Assembly (NCBI GenBank): GCA_020721585.1
Contig: DYMK01000008.1
Span: forward strand, 1 to 64,000
Direction of reading: 5' to 3'
Length of the DNA stretch: 64,000 nt
Origin: Sulfuricurvum sp.
Lineage (GTDB): Bacteria > Campylobacterota > Campylobacteria > Campylobacterales > Sulfurimonadaceae
Positions 26,016-34,771 of this stretch are shown in pieces. The notes under the pieces are model-generated. The model was not told the origin of the DNA. It saw nothing but the letters and a program-made list of their open reading frames with translations, and ran no database searches. The position numbers were made by a program, and so were the translations under genes. How positions within the stretch are numbered: position 1 is the stretch's first letter; each line of letters begins with the position of its first letter.

Positions 26016-28059
26016 CCAATGCTCCTTTTGCGGGGGATTGAGGGAGTAATCCCCTCGTAGTTAGTTGGGATAAAGCGTGTTGTATCACCAAATCTGCCCC
26101 AATGATAGAGAGATGACCTGTATTGTTATAAACCGAGCCTTGGGCGGTAATCAAAAGACACTGATGTCCCTGATGGTTACACAATACCTCTTTGGGATAG
26201 ACTTTGATGAGATGAGGATGATCGGGAATCTCTAAAGCTTTATCGGTTTTGGTCGCTTGAGCATACGCATCATACCCCATATACTGGGATTTAACTTCCG
26301 TTGATTGATCAACTTTATGGCGCAACAAGGTATGAAAATAGATCGGCATGGGATCCACATCGGGTTTGGGTACCGAAAAGATCATAACAACAATATGCCC
26401 TTGGGACAACAACGATGCAATACGTCCTTTATACGATTGATACGCTTTTTGGGGATCAACCGTCTCTCCTCCGGTTCGATTATCTCTCCCATCGTTTGCA
26501 GGATCAGCCGTCCGTTTTTTGGGGGTCTCAAAAAGGGATTCATCCGCAGCGACAATCACGATTTTTGGCGCTTTAAACGTCTCCATTAGATGCGCTCTTT
26601 TTTCATTGATAATGGGGCATTCAGCCACACTTCCAAACCACAGATCAGGGGAGATAAAAGGGCATTGTTCGTAACTTAAACTGATCAACCCTTCATGATA
26701 GGGGATTAGTCGCCGTTGTAAAGCGGTCTCATAGTGCCCCACAAAACTGTCTCCCAAGGTCACAAATTTTTCGTTTCCAAATCGGCACGCATCCTCAGGA
26801 TCGCGCATCCCGCACGAAGTGGTTTTTTGTTGGGTTTTAAAATTACGTCCTAAAGTGTCACTCTCTAAGCGTTTGAATTCGACGATAGAAAACTCTTTTT
26901 TATAGTAATGCGCATCCGTAGAGGTTAGGCGAAAATCGTCCCCTTGGTGGGTATAGATAAAGCCCATTAACCCTACAATCACCACCGTTATCGCACTGAT
27001 AATAGCCCAAAACATTTTGCGGGAGAGTTTAAATCGAAAGGGGCGTTCGACCAAAAAATAGGTGAGGGTTGCAAGTATCATGGCAATGAGGATTAACCCA
27101 AATTTTTTTTCCGTATTAGGTGTTTTTCCCGCTATTTTGAGAAAGGAAAAAATAATCCAATGCCACAAATACAACGAATACGAAATAAGCCCTATGGCGA
27201 CAAAAGGTTTGGTGCGTAACACATCGGTGACCAACTCCTCTGCGCGAGCGTACCAAATGAAGATCATCGCCCCAAGCACAGGAATCAAAGTGATAAACGA
27301 GGGGTGCTGGGTGGTATGATCGAAGAAAATTGCCGCATGAAGGATCATGAATACCCCAATGGCGGGCATAACGGTGCTGGTCACAGAGTATTTGGTTCGA
27401 TCTCTCCCCAGCTCAAATTTGGCAAGCAATGCCCCTCCTGCAAGTTCCCACGCCCGCATGGGGAGAAGGTAAAAGGCAGCATCAGGAAAATTGACTACCA
27501 TATAATCCGCCAGTTGCAAGGAGAGTAACCCCAAAACAACGATAAGACTCAAAAGATAGTGTTTTTTATACTTATAAAAAAAGACCAAAAGCAGGGGAAA
27601 AAAGATGTAAAACTGCTCTTCGATTGAGAGTGACCATGTGTGCAAAAACGGTTTAACCGCACTGGCTTCGGCACTGTATCCATCTTCTTTCCAAAACCAA
27701 AAGTTCGAGATGGAGACCAATGCCGATAAAACCGATCCCGAATATTCATGAAGTGCTTTGGGGGTCATCCACAAATACGCCAAGGGCAACGAGGTGAGGA
27801 TAACCGCATAAAGGGCAGGGAGGATACGTCGAACCCGTTTTTCATAAAACCGTACAAAACTAAACGTACCGTTTTGGAGTTCGCGTAAGATAATGGAGGT
27901 GATAAGATACCCTGAGATGACAAAAAAGACATCTACTCCGATATAACCTCCAGGGAAAAGGCGATACCCTCCCATCATTATCTCCGCATGATACACAATC
28001 ACCATCATGATGGCCAAGGCGCGGAGACCATCAATTTCGGTTCTATAGGCTAATTTCAC
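25993..28059 (-). CDS. O-acyltransferase with SGNH domain (OafA/YrhL type)
   Basis: 688 residues. Residues about 5-365 form an acyltransferase-3 membrane domain with ten spans, opening with EIDGLRALAIMMVIVYHAE (catalytic His), then GGYIGVDVFFVISGYLI and HTWSLSIEEQFYIFFP. Residues about 410-680 form a periplasmic SGNH esterase-like domain with FVTLGDSFVGHYE (block I Ser). The final block is NNTGHLSIIGADL, where the usual D-x-x-H Asp reads Asn. Such two-domain proteins O-acetylate O-antigen or peptidoglycan. Genetic context (LPS genes) favours O-antigen or core decoration. Confidence 0.88.
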   Translation of the reverse strand: MKLAYRTEIDGLRALAIMMVIVYHAEIMMGGYRLFPGGYIGVDVFFVISGYLITSIILRELQNGTFSFVRFYEKRVRRILPALYAVILTSLPLAYLWMTPKALHEYSGSVLSALVSISNFWFWKEDGYSAEASAVKPFLHTWSLSIEEQFYIFFPLLLVFFYKYKKHYLLSLIVVLGLLSLQLADYMVVNFPDAAFYLLPMRAWELAGGALLAKFELGRDRTKYSVTSTVMPAIGVFMILHAAIFFDHTTQHPSFITLIPVLGAMIFIWYARAEELVTDVLRTKPFVAIGLISYSLYLWHWIIFSFLKIAGKTPNTEKKFGLILIAMILATLTYFLVERPFRFKLSRKMFWAIISAITVVIVGLMGFIYTHQGDDFRLTSTDAHYYKKEFSIVEFKRLESDTLGRNFKTQQKTTSCGMRDPEDACRFGNEKFVTLGDSFVGHYETALQRRLIPYHEGLISLSYEQCPFISPDLWFGSVAECPIINEKRAHLMETFKAPKIVIVAADESLFETPKKRTADPANDGRDNRTGGETVDPQKAYQSYKGRIASLLSQGHIVVMIFSVPKPDVDPMPIYFHTLLRHKVDQSTEVKSQYMGYDAYAQATKTDKALEIPDHPHLIKVYPKEVLCNHQGHQCLLITAQGSVYNNTGHLSIIGADLVIQHALSQLTTRGLLPQSPAKGALDENLSRS

Positions 28060-28170
28060 AATTCAGTACCATCCATATTTTTTAACTATTGGTGCCATTG
28101 TATAGAAAATTATCTTTGACAAAAGAGGACTTCCCTACCAAACCTACCCATGAATGGTTATAATAACATC

Positions 28171-29343
28171 ATGAAAAAACCGTTTGCATGGGATTACTAT
28201 TCCGATCAACCCGCCATTATCCGTGACAAAAAGCTCAAACGACAGATGCGTCGGGAAGCATTAGGATCGTTATTCAAAACCTTTTTGGTGGCATTGGTGA
28301 CCCTTCCTGTTGCGTTTTTCATCATCCGTTTTCTCCCCCGAAAAAAGATTAACGGAAGCGAATTTTTCGGGATGGGGGTCAATCTCGATAAAGAACCCAA
28401 TACGAGTGGCTATCTCCTTGAGGAGCTTGGGGTGAACAAACTCCTTATCCGCATTCCCTTATGGGAGATGGAGCAACTTCCCCAGTATGTCCGATTTATC
28501 CGCAGTTTTCACGACAAAACCATCACCATTGCGCTGTTACAAGATCGAGAACACATCACCTCAGCTTCGCTCACGCGTGATCATCTGATCCAAATTTTTG
28601 ATGCGTTGGAGGGGGTATGCGATACCTATGTGATCGGTTCGACCATCAACCGTGCCAAATGGGGGTGTATGAGTGTCACTGAATATTTGGATTTTTTTGC
28701 CGTTGCGTATACCCTCAAACGTACCCGATATCCCCATCTTACCCTCATTGGGTCACAGGTGATTGATTTTGAATTTCACTTTACCGCCCACACGCTGTTT
28801 CATTGTCACGCCATTAGGTACGATGCGGTGGGGAGTTTGTTGTACGTCGACCGTCGGGGCGCGCCTGAAAATACCCAAATGGGATTTGATCTTATGGGGA
28901 AAATCAATCTTCTCTATGCCCTAATCACCCTCAGTCCCAAAACAGCCAATAAACTTATCATCACCGAAACCAACTGGCCTCTTCAAAAAACCGCCCCCTA
29001 CGCCCCCACCAGTGAAAGTGAGTGTGTCAGTGAAGCATCGTATGCCGATTATATGGTGCGGTACCATCTTTTGGCGTTTGCATCCCAAAAAGTGGCGTGT
29101 GTCTATTGGCATCAGTTAATTGCCATTGGGTATGGTTTGGTCGATAATCGGGAGGGGATTCGCAAGCGCAGTGCGTTTGAGGCGTACCGTACGATGGTTA
29201 TGCATCTCCATGATGCGACGTTTGAGGGGTATCGTCTTGCTCATGGGGAACATTGTTTGACCTGTGTGACACCACGCGGTGAACTTACCATCACGTGGCG
29301 CGATGAGAGTTCCCCCATCTACACCTATAAAGACCTTTCATGA
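28171..29343 (+). CDS. membrane-anchored TIM-barrel-like protein, possible glycoside hydrolase
   Basis: 390 residues from ATG 28171 (a frame-mate ATG at 28150 adds seven residues). One membrane span (about residues 33-55) is followed by an extracytoplasmic domain with the feel of a glycoside-hydrolase barrel: GMGVNLDKEPNTSGYLLEEL, TLIGSQVIDFEF, and ITETNWPLQ with a Glu at the end of a predicted strand, as in clan GH-A enzymes. I do not recognise a specific family. Its ATGA overlap with waaF and the flanking LPS genes suggest a role in surface glycan metabolism. TATAAT at 28160-28165 lies too close to the start to be its usual promoter. Confidence 0.6.
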   Translation: MKKPFAWDYYSDQPAIIRDKKLKRQMRREALGSLFKTFLVALVTLPVAFFIIRFLPRKKINGSEFFGMGVNLDKEPNTSGYLLEELGVNKLLIRIPLWEMEQLPQYVRFIRSFHDKTITIALLQDREHITSASLTRDHLIQIFDALEGVCDTYVIGSTINRAKWGCMSVTEYLDFFAVAYTLKRTRYPHLTLIGSQVIDFEFHFTAHTLFHCHAIRYDAVGSLLYVDRRGAPENTQMGFDLMGKINLLYALITLSPKTANKLIITETNWPLQKTAPYAPTSESECVSEASYADYMVRYHLLAFASQKVACVYWHQLIAIGYGLVDNREGIRKRSAFEAYRTMVMHLHDATFEGYRLAHGEHCLTCVTPRGELTITWRDESSPIYTYKDLS

Positions 29344-30308
29344 CTCTTTTGATTATTCTCCCCAATTGGTTAGGCGATGCGGTGATGGCGACCCCTGCCA
29401 TTGAAAGTTTATGCGCTGTTTATCCCGAAGTACAACTGACCTTGGTCGGATCGTATGTGGCGATTGAAGCGCTCAAATATCATCCCAACTGTGTGCGTCA
29501 TTATGTCGATACGACCAAAAAGGGGGGGAACCGTTTTCGTAATACCTACCGTTTTGCCCAACTGTTGGGGAGACACGACCGTGCGATCACGTTTCGTAAT
29601 CAGCTCCATTCGTCGTTGTTGCTTTTGTGGAGCGGTACCCCCCTAACTCTTGGGCGAAAAAGTTGGCATTCGTCGATGTTGCTTTCCCATCCTATCGCCC
29701 CTAAGCACCCGTTGCATTTGGTTGAGCAATACGCCGCCATCGCCCAAGGATTGGAAAAATACCCCCTCCCCATGGGAAAACTCACCCTTTTTATCCCCCC
29801 TCATCGCTATGAACGTCCCACATTGGGGATTAATCCGGGAGCGACCTATGGCAGTGCTAAACGGTGGTATCCCGAAAAATTTGCCGACGTGGCACGCTCC
29901 TTGAGTGATCGGTATGCTATTGTGTTGTTCGGCGGAGTCAATGAAGTGGCGATGGCAGGTGCGATTGAAGCAGCATTAGAGGGGATTGGTGTGACCAATC
30001 TTGCGGGAAAAACGTCTATTGAGCAACTGTGCGCCATGATCGGTGGATTGGATCTTTTTATCACCAATGACAGTGGTCCCATGCACGTCGCAGGGGCGTA
30101 TCAGGTTCCCACTGTCGCCATTTTTGGCTCCACCAATTACACCGAAACCTCACAATGGGGTAACCCAAAAAATATCATCGTGCGTCATGACTTGGCGTGT
30201 TCCCCGTGCATGAAGCGCGAATGCCCCCTCAAACACCATGAGTGTATGAAAGGGATTACCGCTGAGGAAGTCATTGGGGCGGTGGAAACATTACGGTTGA
30301 TTCACTGA
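29340..30308 (+). CDS. waaF: ADP-heptose:LPS heptosyltransferase II
   Basis: 322-residue GT9 enzyme transferring the second heptose of the inner core. The N terminus LIILPNWLGDAVMATPAIE, the loop LGINPGATYGSAKRWYPEKFA, and FITNDSGPMHVAGAYQVPTVAIFGSTNYTET-type region (S-G-P-x-H-x-A-G) are the WaaF signature, with the Cys-rich tail CSPCMKRECPLKHHECM also typical. Starts inside the stop of the preceding barrel gene. Confidence 0.92.
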   Translation: MTLLIILPNWLGDAVMATPAIESLCAVYPEVQLTLVGSYVAIEALKYHPNCVRHYVDTTKKGGNRFRNTYRFAQLLGRHDRAITFRNQLHSSLLLLWSGTPLTLGRKSWHSSMLLSHPIAPKHPLHLVEQYAAIAQGLEKYPLPMGKLTLFIPPHRYERPTLGINPGATYGSAKRWYPEKFADVARSLSDRYAIVLFGGVNEVAMAGAIEAALEGIGVTNLAGKTSIEQLCAMIGGLDLFITNDSGPMHVAGAYQVPTVAIFGSTNYTETSQWGNPKNIIVRHDLACSPCMKRECPLKHHECMKGITAEEVIGAVETLRLIH

Positions 30309-30310
30309 GA

Positions 30311-30384
30311 TTACGCGCTTTTAAGTTGTGTGTCCGTTTTGTCATTCCTCAAAGAACGAGAATCCAGCTAGCATTTTTTTGCTA
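30311..30384. repeat. degraded copy of the dispersed GTCATTC repeat
   Basis: TTACGCGCTTTTAAGT at 30311 resembles the left end of the 20599 element; then GTCATTCC at 30340, GAGAATCCAGC at about 30359, and the hairpin CTAGCA-TTTTT-TGCTAG follow. The right inverted end is not evident. The rest of 30309-30443 shows nothing else. Confidence 0.5.
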
Positions 30385-30443
30385 GGAAGTGAGGAAATTG
30401 CAGTCTAAACGTGATGCAAAAATGTAATTTTGAACGAAATCTA

Positions 30444-30472
30444 TTGACATTCTACCATGAACCCGCTATAAT
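30444..30472 (+). promoter_or_regulatory. consensus sigma-70 promoter for tRNA-Lys/tRNA-Glu
   Basis: TTGACA at 30444-30449 and TATAAT at 30467-30472 are both perfect with a 17-base spacer. Transcription would start about 30480, 32 bases before tRNA-Lys. A full -35 is uncommon in Campylobacterota, so this marks strong expression. Confidence 0.85.
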
Positions 30473-30511
30473 TCCCATCCACAAATTGTTTCGACAATAG
30501 CGTGCGTTTGT

Positions 30512-30587
30512 GTCCCGTTAGCTCAGTCGGTAGAGCATTTCACTTTTAATGAAGGGGTCGATGGTTCGAGTCCATCACGGGACACCA
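30512..30587 (+). tRNA. tRNA-Lys (anticodon TTT)
   Basis: Acceptor GTCCCGT pairs with ACGGGAC; D arm GCTC/GAGC; anticodon stem TTTCA/TGAAG around CTTTTAA; T arm GATGG-TTCGAGT-CCATC; CCA is encoded at 30585-30587. It shares one transcript with the next tRNA. Confidence 0.96.
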
Positions 30588-30598
30588 CTTTTTACTAT

Positions 30599-30673
30599 GG
30601 CTCCATCATCTAACGGTTAGGATTTCAGGTTTTCATCCTGGCCACAGGGGTTCAAATCCCCTTGGAGTCACCA
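30599..30673 (+). tRNA. tRNA-Glu (anticodon TTC)
   Basis: Acceptor GGCTCCA pairs with TGGAGTC (one G-T pair); anticodon stem TCAGG/CCTGG around TTTTCAT; T arm AGGGG-TTCAAAT-CCCCT; CCA encoded at 30671-30673. Only 11 bases separate it from tRNA-Lys. Confidence 0.95.
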
Positions 30674-30789
30674 TCTTTTTTTATTCCTCACTTAAATCAA
30701 CAAAATAATTTTTTAACTCCTTAATAAAGCAATTTTTGTGTGTTACAATGCCGACGTTTTTAATTTCATACACTTAAAAGGAAAACTAT

Positions 30790-31386
30790 ATGCTCGTTAC
30801 TAAAAAAGCACCCGACTTTACCGCTACTACCGTTCTTGGGAACAACCAAATCGTTGATAACTTCAACTTGTACGAAAACTTAGGGCCAAAAGGTGCCGTA
30901 TTGTTTTTCTACCCATTGGACTTTACGTTTGTGTGTCCTTCGGAGTTGATCGCGTTTGATCACCGTTTGGAGTCTTTTACTGAGCGTGGCATCAATGTCA
31001 TTGGGGTATCCGTTGACTCTCAATTTAGTCACTTTGCATGGAAAAACACCCCCGTAAATCAAGGCGGTATCGGTCAAGTTCGTTACCCCCTCGTAGCGGA
31101 TTTGAACAAACAAATTTCACGCGATTATGATGTACTATTGGGTGACTCTGTCGCGCTTCGTGGATCATTCTTGATCGATGCAGATGGTACCGTTCGTCAT
31201 GCAGTAGTCAATGATCTTCCTTTGGGTCGTAACATTGATGAGATGCTTCGTATGATCGATGCAATGCTGTTCACCAACGAATTTGGTGAAGTATGTCCTG
31301 CCGGTTGGGCAAAAGGGGATGCAGGTATGAAAGCCAGTACCGAAGGTGTAGCTGAGTATCTTACTGAACACGCAGAAGCGTTATAA
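30790..31386 (+). CDS. 2-Cys peroxiredoxin (AhpC/Tsa type)
   Basis: 198 residues. The peroxidatic Cys lies in DFTFVCPSELIAF near residue 49 and the resolving Cys in GEVCPAGWAKGD near residue 170, the typical 2-Cys arrangement. LYPLDFTF-like and PLVADLNKQISRDYDVL segments also match. It reduces peroxides using thioredoxin. A TACAAT -10 lies at 30744-30749 and an AAAAGGAAAA site precedes the ATG. It is the kind of gene controlled by CosR in Campylobacter, and a CosR-like regulator lies 4 kb away. A small hairpin (31397-31412) follows. Confidence 0.95.
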   Translation: MLVTKKAPDFTATTVLGNNQIVDNFNLYENLGPKGAVLFFYPLDFTFVCPSELIAFDHRLESFTERGINVIGVSVDSQFSHFAWKNTPVNQGGIGQVRYPLVADLNKQISRDYDVLLGDSVALRGSFLIDADGTVRHAVVNDLPLGRNIDEMLRMIDAMLFTNEFGEVCPAGWAKGDAGMKASTEGVAEYLTEHAEAL

Positions 31387-31441
31387 TTTTTCCTTTTTCC
31401 CCGCTTGGGGAATCCCTTATCCCATCAAACGGGGCATCCTT

Positions 31442-31729
31442 ATGAAAACTCTCCCTTATAAAACCATTGCAAATGTTACATTGATCCTTGGGATTGTTAG
31501 TTATATCGCTATTTTTCTTGTTTTGACTGTAGTCGATTGTGGACTGTGGGGAACCTTGGGGGTTGTTTTTTACGGAATGTCCCTTATTTGGATACTAAGT
31601 ATCCTCTCATCACTGTCTCGTATCGTGTTTCTGTACCAATCCCCTGATGATCGAACATGGAAGCAGATGGTTTTAGTGTTGGTTGCCCTCATCCCGTTGG
31701 GAGCGGGTTTAGTGGAGATGCTCTTTTAG
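31442..31729 (+). CDS. small three-span membrane protein, function unknown
   Basis: 95 residues with three hydrophobic segments (about 10-30, 35-58, 73-93) and a charged loop QSPDDRTWKQ before the third. I recognise no family. The ATG follows a CATCCTT stretch with no strong ribosome site, but the frame is intact and codon use matches neighbours. It ends in a four-base overlap with the convergent lipoprotein gene. Confidence 0.55.
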   Translation: MKTLPYKTIANVTLILGIVSYIAIFLVLTVVDCGLWGTLGVVFYGMSLIWILSILSSLSRIVFLYQSPDDRTWKQMVLVLVALIPLGAGLVEMLF

Positions 31730-32856
31730 CAATTAAATGGGGGAAACTCCCCATCTAAAAGCTTTAACTGAAGTTTGATGGGTTTAAAATCAAATTTTTT
31801 GCCATTGATGAGAAGCGATGGTAACAGCACGCTCACTTCTGAATCACGTTCTTCTCCCAGCGATCCATTAAGATAAATAGACGCAAAACCTTTAATCTCA
31901 CCCAATGGGGCATGCACCACACTGGTAAAAGGGACTTCGTAATTTCCCGTGTGAAGATAGAGGGTTCCTATGTTCCGCTTTTGCAGGTCACCTTTTTCAA
32001 GGTCTTTGAGGAGAATGGCATTGGGGTTAAACCTCCATGGGTGTAGTGAAGTCACGACCATATCGTTTACCCCCACTCCGATTAAACCCTTCCACCCCCC
32101 AACACGACCTGTGATATTAAAATCCTCTTTAACCAGAGTAAACCCCTCCGGATAGATTTCTAAAAGCGTAGCACAACGGCGTTTTGGGGTCTCGTGAAGA
32201 CATCGTTCGTATTTTTGTTGGCGTAGTGCTTCGATGGAGGGGGTCACATAATTTTTATCCCCGTGAACCGTTTTGGCATGAAGGACGATGGGATCGAAAC
32301 GCACCTCTTTTTCCCCTTCGACAAGAAGGTTGGGGAAGTGCAGCTCAAGGGTATTGGGTTCAAAACCTGTGTCGTGTTGATCCCGAAGCCAAAACCATAC
32401 CCCCATAGAGGGTTCTTGATGGGTTTGTTGGAGGGTTGCACGTGAGATGGGAAGGAGAGAGAGAAGAGTAATGGTGGCGTTGCCATCGATGTGTCCAGTC
32501 GCCCCCACGCTAAGGGTTTTGGGCATTATCGCCAAGGAGTGTTTACCGATCACTGTGATGTGATCGGACACAAAAGCGACTTCAACCCCTTTTGGAATCG
32601 TCATCGTGAGGAGAAAAGGGTGCTTGAATCCACCGCTATACCCTGATGAATAGGCCGTTTTGATCGCAACGGTAATCCCTTGGGGCAACTGAAATCGTAT
32701 CCCAGAGGAGGGACCTGAATACCCATGGCACTCTTCTCGAATTACTTGGGTGGTCGCATCCTCGTAGAAGGGTTGATAATACGGACCATAGGGGATCGGG
32801 ATGGGAAGACATCCCCCCCCAAATAGTATGACAACCAACCCCATTACCCTTTTCAT
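31726..32856 (-). CDS. predicted lipoprotein, function unknown
   Basis: 376 residues with a short signal peptide and a lipobox-like FGGGC ending at Cys16, so probably a lipoprotein. The body is rich in beta-type segments and Gly/Pro, for example LPISRATLQQTHQEPSMGVW and LHLHTGNYEVPF-like strands, and contains repeated patterns of the form VRFDPIVLHAKT and FDFKPIKLQLKL. I do not recognise the family. It sits between two plus-strand membrane genes and is probably transcribed alone. Confidence 0.6.
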   Translation of the reverse strand: MKRVMGLVVILFGGGCLPIPIPYGPYYQPFYEDATTQVIREECHGYSGPSSGIRFQLPQGITVAIKTAYSSGYSGGFKHPFLLTMTIPKGVEVAFVSDHITVIGKHSLAIMPKTLSVGATGHIDGNATITLLSLLPISRATLQQTHQEPSMGVWFWLRDQHDTGFEPNTLELHFPNLLVEGEKEVRFDPIVLHAKTVHGDKNYVTPSIEALRQQKYERCLHETPKRRCATLLEIYPEGFTLVKEDFNITGRVGGWKGLIGVGVNDMVVTSLHPWRFNPNAILLKDLEKGDLQKRNIGTLYLHTGNYEVPFTSVVHAPLGEIKGFASIYLNGSLGEERDSEVSVLLPSLLINGKKFDFKPIKLQLKLLDGEFPPFNC

Positions 32857-32922
32857 CGTGTTTCCCTTTGGTCGAAAGTTTAACCTCTTGCGTGGTATTG
32901 TACCCCAAATTTTTGAGGGGGG

Positions 32923-33672
32923 ATGATGCAGTACTCTTTTTTAGCTTCGTATCTTCTTATTATTTTTGCGTTGTGGTATTCACGGCGTGAGCAGTTTGGG
33001 TTGGAAAAGACGATCGTGACCAACTCTATTTTAGCGATGGTGCAACTGGGGTTGTTGGGATATGCCCTTGTCTATTTGTTTAAAATGCAGCACCCCTCAT
33101 GGCTTTTTTTGGTGCTGTTGGGGATGGTGACCTTTGGGGCGTATACCGCCAAAAAACGCTCTCCCTTGGGAAAAGAGAGTTTTAGAATAGCCTTTTTTAG
33201 CCTTGGAGCCTCTTTTGGGATCGTGTTTGGCTCCATGATGGTATTTGGGGTGATTCATCTGATCCCTCATGAGATGATTCCCATTGGGGGGATGATTATT
33301 GGTAATGCCCTCAATGTCTATACCCAAAGCATCGAGCGGTTTCGTGCCGAGGTGAAAAATACCCTAGAGACCATCGAGGGGATGGTAGCACTGGGTGCAC
33401 CGATCAAAGAAGCATTATCGTGTGCCTCCAAGGCCTCCGTTAAAGCTTCTATGATCCCTACGCTCAATATGCTCCAAACGGTTGGAATCATCCATATCCC
33501 CGGAATCACGACGGGGATGCTTCTTGCCGGCGCCGATCCCCTCAAAGCAATCTCCTATCAGTTGGCGGTAATGTACATGATGGTGGCGGTTGCCTTACTC
33601 TCAGCGGTGTTTAGTGTCCTCTTTTCGTATAAAATTATTATTGCATCGGCAGTGCATCACGAGGCGTTATAG
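32923..33672 (+). CDS. fetB: FetB-like ABC transporter permease (UPF0014)
   Basis: 249-residue membrane protein of the YbbM/FetB family, linked in E. coli to iron export and peroxide resistance. Seven hydrophobic spans are visible; the family's IPIGGMIIGNALNVYTQSIERF near residue 122 and IPGITTGMLLAGADPLKAISYQ near 198 are clear. The usual ATPase partner FetA is not adjacent, so its subunit would be encoded elsewhere. ATG 32923 has GAGGGGGGATG immediately upstream; ATG 32926 is an alternative. Confidence 0.83.
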   Translation: MMQYSFLASYLLIIFALWYSRREQFGLEKTIVTNSILAMVQLGLLGYALVYLFKMQHPSWLFLVLLGMVTFGAYTAKKRSPLGKESFRIAFFSLGASFGIVFGSMMVFGVIHLIPHEMIPIGGMIIGNALNVYTQSIERFRAEVKNTLETIEGMVALGAPIKEALSCASKASVKASMIPTLNMLQTVGIIHIPGITTGMLLAGADPLKAISYQLAVMYMMVAVALLSAVFSVLFSYKIIIASAVHHEAL

Positions 33673-33726
33673 GGTGACACAATGGTATAATTGCCTCCTA
33701 ATAACGGGTAGAAGGTAGAACAACAG

Positions 33727-34734
33727 ATGAAATTATGGTTTGAAAAAGGTGCATGGGCATCGACAAAAGCACACACGATCGCCAAGGGACTCTCCCCTCA
33801 AAGCGTTCGTTCGATAGCGATTATTCGTCATGCTGCGATTGGGGATATGATGGTCTTACGCCCTTTTTTACTTCAAGCGCGTACCTTTTTCCCCAATGCG
33901 ACCATCACGCTTAGTATCGTGAACAATTACCGTTACGGTACCCCCGTTGATTTGGTGGATCGTGTCCATATCGTACACAAAAAAAAGGGGGATCAAAAAA
34001 CCTCTTTTGCCGCGCGTTGGGGGGATATTCGTGCGTTGGGCGCGCATGATATTGTGTTTGATATGGCAGATACCGCTCTTTCGGGATTATTGACGTTGGT
34101 CACCCTCAGCAAACTTAAACTGGGGTTTCCCTATCGCACGATCAAAAATCACCTTTTTTATGACATTGGAATCCATCGATCCGATTTGGTTCCCGAAGTA
34201 GAGACCCTTTTACAGATGCTTTATATTTTGGGCGCCCCTAAATTTGATACGATCGACTATGGGTATCCAGCGTACAGTCGCAAGGGTGAGCGACCCTATA
34301 TCGTCTATTTTACCAGTGCCTCTTTGGGGTGGAAATGGTGGCCCACGGAGCATTTTAAGGTACTCATTGCCCAAATGGCAGCGCAGTATCCGCAGTACGA
34401 TCATATCATCTTGGAGGGGATTCACCCTGAAGAGAAGGTGGATGGATTGATGAAGTCACTGAGTGGGTTTACCAATGTCCATAAACAAGCCCCTTTACCC
34501 CTAGAGACCATCATCCCCTTTTTGGGAGAATCAACGTTGGTGGTCAGCGGCGATACGGGGATTCGTAATATGGCGATTGCCGCCCAAGCTCCCACATTGG
34601 GGATCTTTTTCTTTACGGTTCCTTATCGCTATTTGCCCATTGATCCACGGCATCGTGCGGTCTTTAATCCCGAGGGGAGTGTCCCGTGTGTTGAGGAGGT
34701 TGCGTTGGTGTTAAAAGAGATGATAGAGGGGTAA
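33727..34734 (+). CDS. GT9-family glycosyltransferase
   Basis: 335 residues. IAIIRHAAIGDMMVLRPFLL near residue 31 is the GT9 opening with the catalytic Asp replaced in position by the G-D-M pair, and VVSGDTGIRNMAIAAQAPTLG near 275 is the donor motif with Arg in place of the usual His after TG. It is therefore a divergent heptosyltransferase-like enzyme. Spacing of 54 bases from the fetB-like gene and an AGAAGG-type site suit its own or shared message. A weak hairpin overlaps its stop (34725-34743). Confidence 0.78.
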   Translation: MKLWFEKGAWASTKAHTIAKGLSPQSVRSIAIIRHAAIGDMMVLRPFLLQARTFFPNATITLSIVNNYRYGTPVDLVDRVHIVHKKKGDQKTSFAARWGDIRALGAHDIVFDMADTALSGLLTLVTLSKLKLGFPYRTIKNHLFYDIGIHRSDLVPEVETLLQMLYILGAPKFDTIDYGYPAYSRKGERPYIVYFTSASLGWKWWPTEHFKVLIAQMAAQYPQYDHIILEGIHPEEKVDGLMKSLSGFTNVHKQAPLPLETIIPFLGESTLVVSGDTGIRNMAIAAQAPTLGIFFFTVPYRYLPIDPRHRAVFNPEGSVPCVEEVALVLKEMIEG

Positions 34735-34771
34735 AATCCCTCTTTGTCAGAGAGATTTTTGAAGCGTTAGA

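Noticed and set aside
28160-28165. TATAAT as promoter of the barrel protein gene
   Set aside because: It would start transcription at or beyond ATG 28171, needing a leaderless message for which there is no other evidence.
31397-31412. TTCCCC-GCTT-GGGGAA hairpin as peroxiredoxin terminator
   Set aside because: The stem is perfect but not followed by a T-run on the plus strand, so it is mentioned only as a small hairpin.
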